Assembly: GCA_934489895.1 (NCBI GenBank)
Contig: CAKSST010000023.1
Location: 1-31,121, forward strand
Length of the DNA stretch: 31,121 nucleotides
Source of the DNA: an uncultured Eubacteriales bacterium
Lineage (GTDB): Bacteria; Bacillota; Clostridia; Oscillospirales; Acutalibacteraceae
Direction of reading: 5' to 3'
Part shown: in pieces, positions 14,883 to 21,675 of the stretch
How positions within the stretch are numbered: position 1 is the stretch's first letter
Layout of the letters: every line of letters begins with the position of its first letter
Notes under the pieces: model-generated
The model's input: only the letters and a program-made list of their open reading frames with translations
The model's database searches: none
Told to the model about the DNA's origin: nothing
Made by a program: the position numbers and the translations under genes

Positions 14883-17800
14883 ATGCGTAACCACGGTATA
14901 AGATTTGAAAATTGTACAAATAACTGGGAAAACGGTCTGCCCATAGGCAACGGCGTTTTCGGCAGCCTTATTTACTATAAGGAAAACAAGCTGTTTATAC
15001 CCTTAAATCACTATGAGATATATTATAATATCTCAAAAAGAGTTTTGCCCAAGGACCAGCTTGCAGGTATGGAAATCTCTGACCATCCCGGTTCTGTTTT
15101 AGAAGAACGCCGAAAAAGAGCCGCCTATAACGACGAGTCTGATAACGGTTTGTTCTCGATGTATGATGTTTACCGCAACCAAGGCCCAACCTCAATGGGC
15201 GCTTTTACAGGCAGCTATCCCCAGACAGGTGATTTAACATATTCATTGTGCGACTGTATGCAAGAGTGCAACAGTCTGCTCAAATTAGATGTTGAAAAGG
15301 CTACAGTTACTCTTGAATGCGAAAAAGATGACAAAAAGCTTTCAATGGCTACCATTTTTGCAAGGCAGGACCTTGCTGTTACAAAAATAAATCAGTCAAA
15401 ACACGGCCTTGTTAAAAAGCTTAATTTAAGCCTTTTCCCCGTACGTGACGCAGATTTCCCCGAGGTTGAATATTACACAGTAGATAATCACACTTTCGGC
15501 TGGAAGGTAAAGTTAATGCTTACAGGCAGCAAGGAGGACGATAAACCCTTTGAGTATGCAGGTACAGTACGTCTTGTGGGCGCTACCGCTGCATTAGAGC
15601 AGGGTGAAAACCAGTGCGATTTAATCATCAATGCCGAAAAAGAGTTCACCGTTCTTACAACAGTATGCACAGACTGGCGTTATGAAGATCCTGCACAGTC
15701 GGGCATAGAGCTTATTGATGAGTACGAGAAAAACCTTGTAGATATATACAAAGAGCATAAAGAGTATTGGGAAGAGTATTTTTCACACTGTGCAATAGAG
15801 TTGCCCGACCAGTTTATTGAGCGTGTATGGTACATAAATCAATACGCTCTTGACTGCTGTAGCGGTAAAGACGGTATTATGAAGCACCACGCCTGCGGTC
15901 TTAACGGACTTTGGGACGTAAAGCGTCCTACCCTGTGGGGCAGTTTGTGGTACTGGGACGTTAACATTCAGGCGGCCTTTGCAGGTGTATTCTCAAGCAA
16001 CCATATGCATTTAGGCAAAGTGTTCTCTGACGGTCTTAACACATATACCGACCTTGCAAAGCGTTATGCTATGAACGCTCACGGCAAAAACGGTATTGCT
16101 TTTGACTACCCTTACACCTGCTACTTCTCTGTATGGCCTTGGTGCGCACAATACCTATGGCAGCAGTATGAATATACACAGGACCTTGAATATTTACGCA
16201 ACGAAGCGTATCCGCTGTTTAAGGACATGGCTGTGTTTGCGCTTGAAATGTTTGAGTATGATGAGAAAAAAGACAGGTTTTTCATCTATCCCGACATTTC
16301 TCCCGAGCAGGGTCCCCTTTCACATAACACCGTTATTACCATCGGTGCTACAAAGAAATTCTTACAGTTTACATTAGAAGCCGCCGAACTTTTGGGCGAT
16401 AATGACGAAATGATTCCCGCTTTGCGTAATCTTTACGAAAAAATGCCCGATTATCCGACTACCGAAGATGGAAATTACGGCAAGCGTTATTTAGACTCTG
16501 AAGAGGCTCCCGCAAACCTGTGGATACGTCATCCCGGTATGCTTATGCCCTGCTTCCCCGCAGGTGAGGCCGGCTTGCTTACCGACTGCCCCGAAAAGCA
16601 GATCGAGATACTTAAAAACACACTTTCCTACCTTGAAGACCGCTGTGAAGTCGGCGTTTTCGGCGGTAGCTGGCTTGCCGCTGCTGCCGCAAGACTCGGT
16701 CAGGGTCAAAAAGCATTGCGTTTCCTGTATGAAATGGGTATGGACCATATGCTGCGCTCAAACGGCCTTTGTGCAGAGGAGACCGAACGCTTTATAAATC
16801 ATTGTTTGCTTTTACGCCAGCCTATATATTATCCCTGTATGGTTGAGTATACAGGTGAGATGATCTGTGCTCTAAACGAAATGCTTATACAGTCCTTCGG
16901 CAAGGCAATAAATGTATTCCCCGCCCTTCCCGACGGCGATCCCGAATACGCAAGAGTTCGAAAATTCGGCTATTCTAACGAAGATATGCCCCGTTATTTC
17001 GCAACCTATGACGGTTGGAAGGATGTGCGTATCGATACAATGCGTACCCGCGGAGCTTTCCTTGTAAGTGCAAAGCTTACCGACGGTAAATTAAACTTTA
17101 TTAAGGTTGACAGCCTTGCAGGCAAACACTGCCGCGTAACATCGCCATATATTGATAAAAATATGCAGGTTTTCTGCAACCGTAAAAAGATTGATTTCGT
17201 TTGGGAGGACGATATTATCTGCTTTGATACCGTTAAAGGTGAAAGCTATGTGATAGGATCAACCGCTGACGCCTTTGTTGTTCCCGAATCAAAAGAAGCA
17301 AACGATAAGGTGACATACCATACCAGCGTACTTAAACACCGCGTTTATCTCGGCGAAAATGCTGATACAGCTTACCAGAAGGCTATCGACGGCTTTACAC
17401 GCGACAGCATGTTCGGCTCACAGCATATCCCCAATCGCAATGTTTATCGCTTTGACTTTGGTTATATTCCCGATTTAAAGAAAAATGATAACCATTATAA
17501 TGCCGACCGTTTCTATCAGATACACCGCACAATGACTGATAAGCCCGGTGTTGCTATGACCTACATCCGTATGTATGATCCCAAAGAAAGACTGCAGATG
17601 GAAAACTTTAAACATCAGTCAGGTACTGTAGGCTTGCCCTGGTACAATAACCGCAAACTTTTTGACCCCGCGTTCTCAATTCAGCAGGGCTTTGGCTTTA
17701 AGGACATTACCACCGTTAACTTCTGTGACAGCGAAGGTCCCGATATTTTACGCCGCGACTTTGCTGAGGGCACTGAAGAAAATGAGTTTATTATTGAGGT

Positions 17801-18044
17801 GAACTCAGGTGCATACGAGATGTTTGTATGCTCAGGCGATGCAAACGAGGACTCTGTTACTTTGCTGAGCCTTAACGGTAATGCTGTTGCAGGCGGCGAA
17901 GTTATTAAAAAAGGTAGCTGGCAATGCAAAATTTTACCGGTTGTTATGGAAAATGACGGCTATATAACCCTTAAGGTTTCTACAAAAAGCGGCTATAAAT
18001 GGAAAATGAATTTTATGCATCTTAACAGAACAAGAAAATTTTAG
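14883..18044 (+). CDS. Large GH95-like (alpha/alpha)6 glycosidase with C-terminal beta-sandwich
   Basis: Cytoplasmic-looking protein of 1053 residues without a signal peptide. The N-terminal part opens with GLPIGNGVFGSLIY, as in GH95 fucosidase/galactosidase proteins. The barrel contains LNGLWD, then WYWDVNIQ (Asp359, Asn361), SPEQ (Glu475, at the position of the GH95 general acid), and VEYTGEM (Glu655) before EMLIQSF and FPALPDGD. Compared with characterised GH95, the first Asn of N-x-N is Asp and the general-base Asp is Glu, so the specificity may be new. Residues about 845-1045 look like the galactose-binding-like beta-sandwich of rhamnogalacturonan acetylesterases (FDFG, GFGF, LRRDF, SGDAN). 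AAGGAG precedes the ATG; probably cotranscribed with the GH43 gene. Confidence 0.75.
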   Translation: MRNHGIRFENCTNNWENGLPIGNGVFGSLIYYKENKLFIPLNHYEIYYNISKRVLPKDQLAGMEISDHPGSVLEERRKRAAYNDESDNGLFSMYDVYRNQGPTSMGAFTGSYPQTGDLTYSLCDCMQECNSLLKLDVEKATVTLECEKDDKKLSMATIFARQDLAVTKINQSKHGLVKKLNLSLFPVRDADFPEVEYYTVDNHTFGWKVKLMLTGSKEDDKPFEYAGTVRLVGATAALEQGENQCDLIINAEKEFTVLTTVCTDWRYEDPAQSGIELIDEYEKNLVDIYKEHKEYWEEYFSHCAIELPDQFIERVWYINQYALDCCSGKDGIMKHHACGLNGLWDVKRPTLWGSLWYWDVNIQAAFAGVFSSNHMHLGKVFSDGLNTYTDLAKRYAMNAHGKNGIAFDYPYTCYFSVWPWCAQYLWQQYEYTQDLEYLRNEAYPLFKDMAVFALEMFEYDEKKDRFFIYPDISPEQGPLSHNTVITIGATKKFLQFTLEAAELLGDNDEMIPALRNLYEKMPDYPTTEDGNYGKRYLDSEEAPANLWIRHPGMLMPCFPAGEAGLLTDCPEKQIEILKNTLSYLEDRCEVGVFGGSWLAAAAARLGQGQKALRFLYEMGMDHMLRSNGLCAEETERFINHCLLLRQPIYYPCMVEYTGEMICALNEMLIQSFGKAINVFPALPDGDPEYARVRKFGYSNEDMPRYFATYDGWKDVRIDTMRTRGAFLVSAKLTDGKLNFIKVDSLAGKHCRVTSPYIDKNMQVFCNRKKIDFVWEDDIICFDTVKGESYVIGSTADAFVVPESKEANDKVTYHTSVLKHRVYLGENADTAYQKAIDGFTRDSMFGSQHIPNRNVYRFDFGYIPDLKKNDNHYNADRFYQIHRTMTDKPGVAMTYIRMYDPKERLQMENFKHQSGTVGLPWYNNRKLFDPAFSIQQGFGFKDITTVNFCDSEGPDILRRDFAEGTEENEFIIEVNSGAYEMFVCSGDANEDSVTLLSLNGNAVAGGEVIKKGSWQCKILPVVMENDGYITLKVSTKSGYKWKMNFMHLNRTRKF

Positions 18045-18075
18045 AACAAAATATAAAGTTTTTATATAAAAAGTA

Positions 18076-18104
18076 TTGACTTTGATTTTTGGTTAAGTTA
18101 AACT
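18076..18104 (+). promoter_or_regulatory. Promoter of the first Gfo/Idh/MocA gene
   Basis: TTGACT (18076-18081), 17 bases, TAAACT (18099-18104). It begins with the same TTGACTTTG string as the promoter at 12923. The palindrome AACTATAGTT (18101-18110) overlaps the -10 and could be an operator. Confidence 0.65.
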
Positions 18105-18146
18105 ATAGTTGTATTTAAAATTAACATCTTTGAAAGGGATGGTTTT

Positions 18147-19337
18147 ATGTCAAAAAACATAAAAATGGGTGTTTTCGGTCTTGACCGCGGCAGCGCTCTT
18201 TTAACATCTATTGATGCTATTGAAGGCGTAACTTTGCACGCAGTTTGTGACAAAAATACCGAACTGTATGAAAAAACCAAAAGCTGTAATGACGCATTAA
18301 CCGATGATGTGCTTTATTTTACAAGCTTTGATGAGTTTATCGAAAGCGGTATCGAGGCAGTTTTCCTTGCAAACTATTTCCACGAGCATGCAAAGTTTGC
18401 TATCCGCTGTCTTGAAAAAGGCATAGCAGTACTCAGTGATACAACTGCTGCCCCAACATTGAAAGAATGTGTTCAGCTTTGCGAAGCTGTTGAAAAAACA
18501 GGCACAAAATATATGCTGGGTGCTAACGTTCCCTTTATGAACGGCATTATTGAGATTGACCGTGTTTACAAAACAGGTAATTTAGGTAAAATTCTCTATG
18601 CCGAGGGCGAATATTTCCATATGGAAGATGATAATGACTGGAAAAGATACTCACCGTTTGCAAGTCACTGGAGAAATCATCTTCCCGGCCCGTACTACAA
18701 TATGCACTCACTCGGTCCCTTAATGTACATAACAGGCGAAATGCCCAAATATGTAAACGGCCGTTCTGTTTACGCTGCACCTACCAAACCGGTAGGTCTT
18801 AATCGGAACTATGATGCAGGTTCTTTCTGCTTCTATGAAACAAATAATAAAGCTTTGTTCCGCACCACAGGCTGCTGCCAGTTAGGTCCCACAGGAAAAT
18901 GGTTCCGCCTTGTCTGTGAAAACGGTACTATTGAAACCAAGCGCGGCAATCAGGACTGGGTTATCACCTCTTACACACCCTGGCTCAAACCCGAGTGTGT
19001 TGAAAAAGGCTATGAAAGCTATGATGCTCCTCAGATTATTAAAAACGAAATTCAGAAAACAGTTTCACACGGCGGCAGCGATTATCTGATGGTACAGGAG
19101 TTTGTAGATTATCTGTATGACAGAACCACTCCTTTCTTCACGGTATATCCTGCAGTCACACTCAGCGCTGCCGGTATCATGGGCTGGATGAGCGTTATGG
19201 ATAACGGCAACTGCTATGAAATTCCCGACTTTACCGATAAGGAAGCAAGAGCAAAGTGGGCAGACCACGATAAAACCCCCTTCCCGAACGAAGATGGCAG
19301 CGGCGCTTCTTGGCCTTGCTCCATCAGTCATTTCTAA
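18147..19337 (+). CDS. Gfo/Idh/MocA-family protein, GH109-like branch (copy 1)
   Basis: A 396-residue NAD(P)-binding protein of the Gfo/Idh/MocA superfamily. The Rossmann loop is GVFGLDRG (8-15). The usual dehydrogenase EKP motif with its catalytic Lys is absent; the segment reads GIAVLSDTTAAPT (SDTT 97-100). Downstream are KYMLGANVPFMNGI, the substrate strand YAEGEYFH (151-158), and Tyr184 with His187 in YYNMHSLGP. A Tyr-x-x-His at this place and loss of the Lys are features of GH109-type NAD-dependent glycosidases, so hydrolysis or elimination rather than net oxidation is plausible. GAAAGGGA precedes the ATG. It is a tandem paralogue of the next gene and has its own promoter and terminator. 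Confidence 0.85.
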   Translation: MSKNIKMGVFGLDRGSALLTSIDAIEGVTLHAVCDKNTELYEKTKSCNDALTDDVLYFTSFDEFIESGIEAVFLANYFHEHAKFAIRCLEKGIAVLSDTTAAPTLKECVQLCEAVEKTGTKYMLGANVPFMNGIIEIDRVYKTGNLGKILYAEGEYFHMEDDNDWKRYSPFASHWRNHLPGPYYNMHSLGPLMYITGEMPKYVNGRSVYAAPTKPVGLNRNYDAGSFCFYETNNKALFRTTGCCQLGPTGKWFRLVCENGTIETKRGNQDWVITSYTPWLKPECVEKGYESYDAPQIIKNEIQKTVSHGGSDYLMVQEFVDYLYDRTTPFFTVYPAVTLSAAGIMGWMSVMDNGNCYEIPDFTDKEARAKWADHDKTPFPNEDGSGASWPCSISHF

Positions 19338-19354
19338 TAAATTCAAAAAATTGA

Positions 19355-19382
19355 GGAAGCAGATCTTTTCTGCTTCCTTTTT
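19355..19382 (+). terminator. Terminator between the two Gfo/Idh/MocA genes
   Basis: A 9-bp stem GGAAGCAGA/TCTGCTTCC (19355-19377) is followed by TTTTTATT. It separates the paralogues into two transcription units. Confidence 0.9.
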
Positions 19383-19442
19383 ATTATGTCGAAAATATCA
19401 ATTTAAGCACAAAAGTGTTTTAAAAAAGTTTTTTTAATCATT

Positions 19443-19471
19443 TTGCGCTTTATATGCTTGAAATTTATTAT
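19443..19471 (+). promoter_or_regulatory. Promoter of the second Gfo/Idh/MocA gene
   Basis: TTGCGC (19443-19448), 17 bases, TATTAT (19466-19471). The leader that follows is about 80 bases long and contains the hairpin 19496-19519. Confidence 0.65.
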
Positions 19472-19495
19472 TCTATGTGTTAAATTAACTTGTAA

Positions 19496-19519
19496 GGTGA
19501 GATGTATTCAACTCTCACC
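19496..19519 (+). promoter_or_regulatory. Leader inverted repeat GGTGAGA/TCTCACC
   Basis: A perfect 7-bp inverted repeat with a 10-base spacer, 40 bases before the GTG start at 19560. It has no T-run. It may be an operator or an mRNA structure. Confidence 0.5.
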
Positions 19520-19559
19520 GTTCAAAAACATTACATTTCTTTTTGAAAGGAAGATATTT

Positions 19560-20756
19560 GTGTCAAAAGTATTAAACATTGGTATTTTCGGCGCTTGCCG
19601 CGGCCGTGCTTTTTATGAGCCTATTAAGGATATTGATGGCGTTCGTCTCCACGCTGTTCTGGATAAAGATCTTGAAATGGTTGAGGATGCCAAAACCAGT
19701 GATGAGGGAAAAAACGGTCTTACCGACGATGTTTTGTTCTTCACAGATTGGGATGAGTTTATCAACAGCGGTTTAGATGCCGTTATTCTTTGTAACTTCT
19801 TCCACGAGCACTCAAAATACGCTATTAAAGCTATTGAAAAAGGTATTGCAGTTATGAGTGATACCACCGCCGCTCCTACAATGAAGGAAGCTGTTGCACT
19901 TTGCGAAGCTGTTGAAAAGTACAACGGTAAATATATGCTTGGCGCAAACGTTCCTTATATGTACGGTATTATGGAGCTTACCAAGATTTACAAGAGCGGC
20001 TCATTCGGCGTCGTTAAATATGCGGATGCTGAATATCTGCACTATGATGACCCCACCCAGAAGATGATCGGCATTTCCCCCACAAAGTATCACTGGCGTA
20101 AATATCTTCCCAAAACATATTATAACATGCATACATTGGGCGCTCTTATGGCTATTACAGGCGAAGTTCCTGTTAAAGTTAACGGCCGTGCCGCTAAAGG
20201 TGACGATATGCCCCACCGCGAAGGTCAGCACGCAACCGATGCTGTAGCTTACATCTTCTGCCAGACAGATGGCGGTGCAATATTCAACACTACCGGTTGT
20301 GCTTCTTTAGGCCCCAACGGAAAATGGTTCCGTCTTAACTGCTCAAAAGGTACTTTGGAGACCTCACGTCACAACCAGAATGAAGTTAAGCTTTCTTACA
20401 TACCCTGGAGAAAACCCGATGATGTAGAAGAAGACACACAAATTTACGGCACCACACCCAAGGATAACGTTTCTGTCGAAGCAAGAGCGCAACACAACGG
20501 CAGCGACTACCGTCTTATGAAAGCTTTTACAGATTATATCAACGGCGGCGAAGAGCCTTTCTTCAATGTTTACCGTTCCTGCGCACTCAGCGCAGCAGGT
20601 ATTTTGTCATGGCTCAGCGTTCTTGATGACGGTAACACCTACACCATTCCTGATTTTAAAAATCCTGAAGAGCGTGCAAAGTGGGCTGACGATGACCGTA
20701 CACCTTTCCCTGATGAAAACGGCGAAGGCGCAACGCTCCCCTGTGTATCAAAATAA
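19560..20756 (+). CDS. Gfo/Idh/MocA-family protein, GH109-like branch (copy 2)
   Basis: A 398-residue paralogue of the preceding gene. I place the start at GTG 19560, which has GAAAGGAAG upstream and aligns with copy 1; the longer reading from 19443 would cross the promoter and leader hairpin. Rossmann loop GIFGACRG (8-15), the same Lys-free segment GIAVMSDTTAAPT, and Tyr188/His191 in YYNMHTLG. The C-terminal halves share SAAGI, DDGN/DNGN, PDF and the ending RTPFPDENGEGA, so the pair is a recent duplication. The insertion HYDDPTQKMIGISPTKYHWRK (shown in part at 161-181) differs and may alter the substrate pocket. The pair may process two epimers or two steps of one sugar; this is inference. 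Confidence 0.85.
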   Translation: MSKVLNIGIFGACRGRAFYEPIKDIDGVRLHAVLDKDLEMVEDAKTSDEGKNGLTDDVLFFTDWDEFINSGLDAVILCNFFHEHSKYAIKAIEKGIAVMSDTTAAPTMKEAVALCEAVEKYNGKYMLGANVPYMYGIMELTKIYKSGSFGVVKYADAEYLHYDDPTQKMIGISPTKYHWRKYLPKTYYNMHTLGALMAITGEVPVKVNGRAAKGDDMPHREGQHATDAVAYIFCQTDGGAIFNTTGCASLGPNGKWFRLNCSKGTLETSRHNQNEVKLSYIPWRKPDDVEEDTQIYGTTPKDNVSVEARAQHNGSDYRLMKAFTDYINGGEEPFFNVYRSCALSAAGILSWLSVLDDGNTYTIPDFKNPEERAKWADDDRTPFPDENGEGATLPCVSK

Positions 20757-20776
20757 TTTATATATATATCTATATA

Positions 20777-20814
20777 AAAAAGTTCCGTCAATATATGGCG
20801 GAACTTTTTGTTTT
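20777..20814 (+). terminator. Terminator after the second Gfo/Idh/MocA gene
   Basis: An 11-bp stem (20777-20787 with 20799-20809) ends in TTTTTGTTTT. It closes the carbohydrate cluster. Confidence 0.9.
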
Positions 20815-20821
20815 GTCTTTA

Positions 20822-20850
20822 TTGACGGCATCAGCACTATTTTGTATAAT
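20822..20850 (+). promoter_or_regulatory. nrdG promoter
   Basis: TTGACG (20822-20827), 17 bases, TATAAT (20845-20850). It lies only 8 bases past the preceding terminator. No clear NrdR box is seen here. Confidence 0.85.
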
Positions 20851-20881
20851 GATATTAATGATTTAAAAGGTGGTTTTAATT

Positions 20882-21568
20882 ATGGTTATAAAAGGTTTTT
20901 CAAAACTCACAGCTTTAGACTTCCCAAAACGCGTTGCCTGTACGGTTTTTACGGGAGGTTGTAATTTGCGCTGTCCTTTTTGCCACAATGCTTCTCTTGT
21001 AGAGAACCGCACCGATACAATATCTGCCAATGAAATATTTGATTTTTTAAAAAAACGCCGCGGTCTGTTAGACGGTGTTTGTATAACCGGCGGCGAGCCG
21101 CTATTGCAGACAGGCATTAAAGATTTTATAAAAGAAATAAAGAAATTAGGCTATGCTGTTAAGATTGATACCAACGGTACATATCCCGATACACTTATAG
21201 ATATTGTATCAGGCGGATATTGCGATTATGTAGCAATGGATATAAAAAACTCCCCTGACCTTTACAAAAAAACCTGCGGCACAGATAATTTTAATATAAA
21301 GGATATAATAAAAAGTAAGGATTTTTTGCTGCTTGGTGATATTGAGTATGAATTCCGCACAACTGTTGTTGCAGATTTTCATACAGTTGACAGTATAAGA
21401 CAAGCCGCCGCCTTTATTGCGGGTGCAGACAATTATTATCTGCAAGCCTTTAAGGACTCCGGCGACTTACTTACAGGCGGTCTGCAAGGGCTTGAAAAGC
21501 CTGTTATGGAAGATATGCGAACAGCTGCACTTGAATATGTTAAAAACTGCCATATACGTGGTATATAA
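20882..21568 (+). CDS. nrdG: Anaerobic ribonucleotide reductase activating protein
   Basis: Radical-SAM activase that installs the glycyl radical on NrdD, using a 4Fe-4S cluster and S-adenosylmethionine. From the ATG at 20882 (AAGGTGG 8 bases upstream) it has 228 residues. Cluster ligands are Cys27, Cys31 and Cys34 in CNLRCPFC, and the SAM-binding GGEPL motif follows. It is somewhat longer than E. coli NrdG and closer to the PflA-like NrdG forms of Clostridia. nrdD follows after 107 bases with its own promoter; there is no terminator between, so read-through is likely. Confidence 0.93.
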   Translation: MVIKGFSKLTALDFPKRVACTVFTGGCNLRCPFCHNASLVENRTDTISANEIFDFLKKRRGLLDGVCITGGEPLLQTGIKDFIKEIKKLGYAVKIDTNGTYPDTLIDIVSGGYCDYVAMDIKNSPDLYKKTCGTDNFNIKDIIKSKDFLLLGDIEYEFRTTVVADFHTVDSIRQAAAFIAGADNYYLQAFKDSGDLLTGGLQGLEKPVMEDMRTAALEYVKNCHIRGI

Positions 21569-21587
21569 TTTTTATTTTAAAAAAAAT

Positions 21588-21603
21588 ACACAATATATAG
21601 ATT
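21588..21603 (+). promoter_or_regulatory. NrdR-box-like site 1
   Basis: ACACAATATATAGATT matches the NrdR-box pattern acaCwAtATaTwGtgt at the first 13 of 16 positions. It lies just upstream of the nrdD -35. NrdR represses ribonucleotide reductase genes when dATP is high. Confidence 0.7.
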
Positions 21604-21609
21604 TTCTTA

Positions 21610-21638
21610 TTGACAAGACGATCAATATATGGTATTAT
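21610..21638 (+). promoter_or_regulatory. nrdD promoter
   Basis: TTGACA (21610-21615), 17 bases, TATTAT (21633-21638). The second NrdR-like box occupies the spacer, so repressor binding would block RNA polymerase. Confidence 0.85.
21620..21635 (+). promoter_or_regulatory. NrdR-box-like site 2
   Basis: GATCAATATATGGTAT keeps the core CAATATATGG. Its position is exactly 32 bp from site 1 (C at 21591 and C at 21623), about three helical turns, the spacing known for paired NrdR boxes. Confidence 0.65.
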
Positions 21639-21675
21639 TTTGGTGCTCCACAAAATTTGAAGAAGGGATGATTAT

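Noticed and set aside
20566..20964. Plus-strand frame bridging the second Gfo/Idh/MocA gene and nrdG
   Set aside because: It overlaps a strong terminator and promoter, and both true genes are intact; no frameshift is implied.
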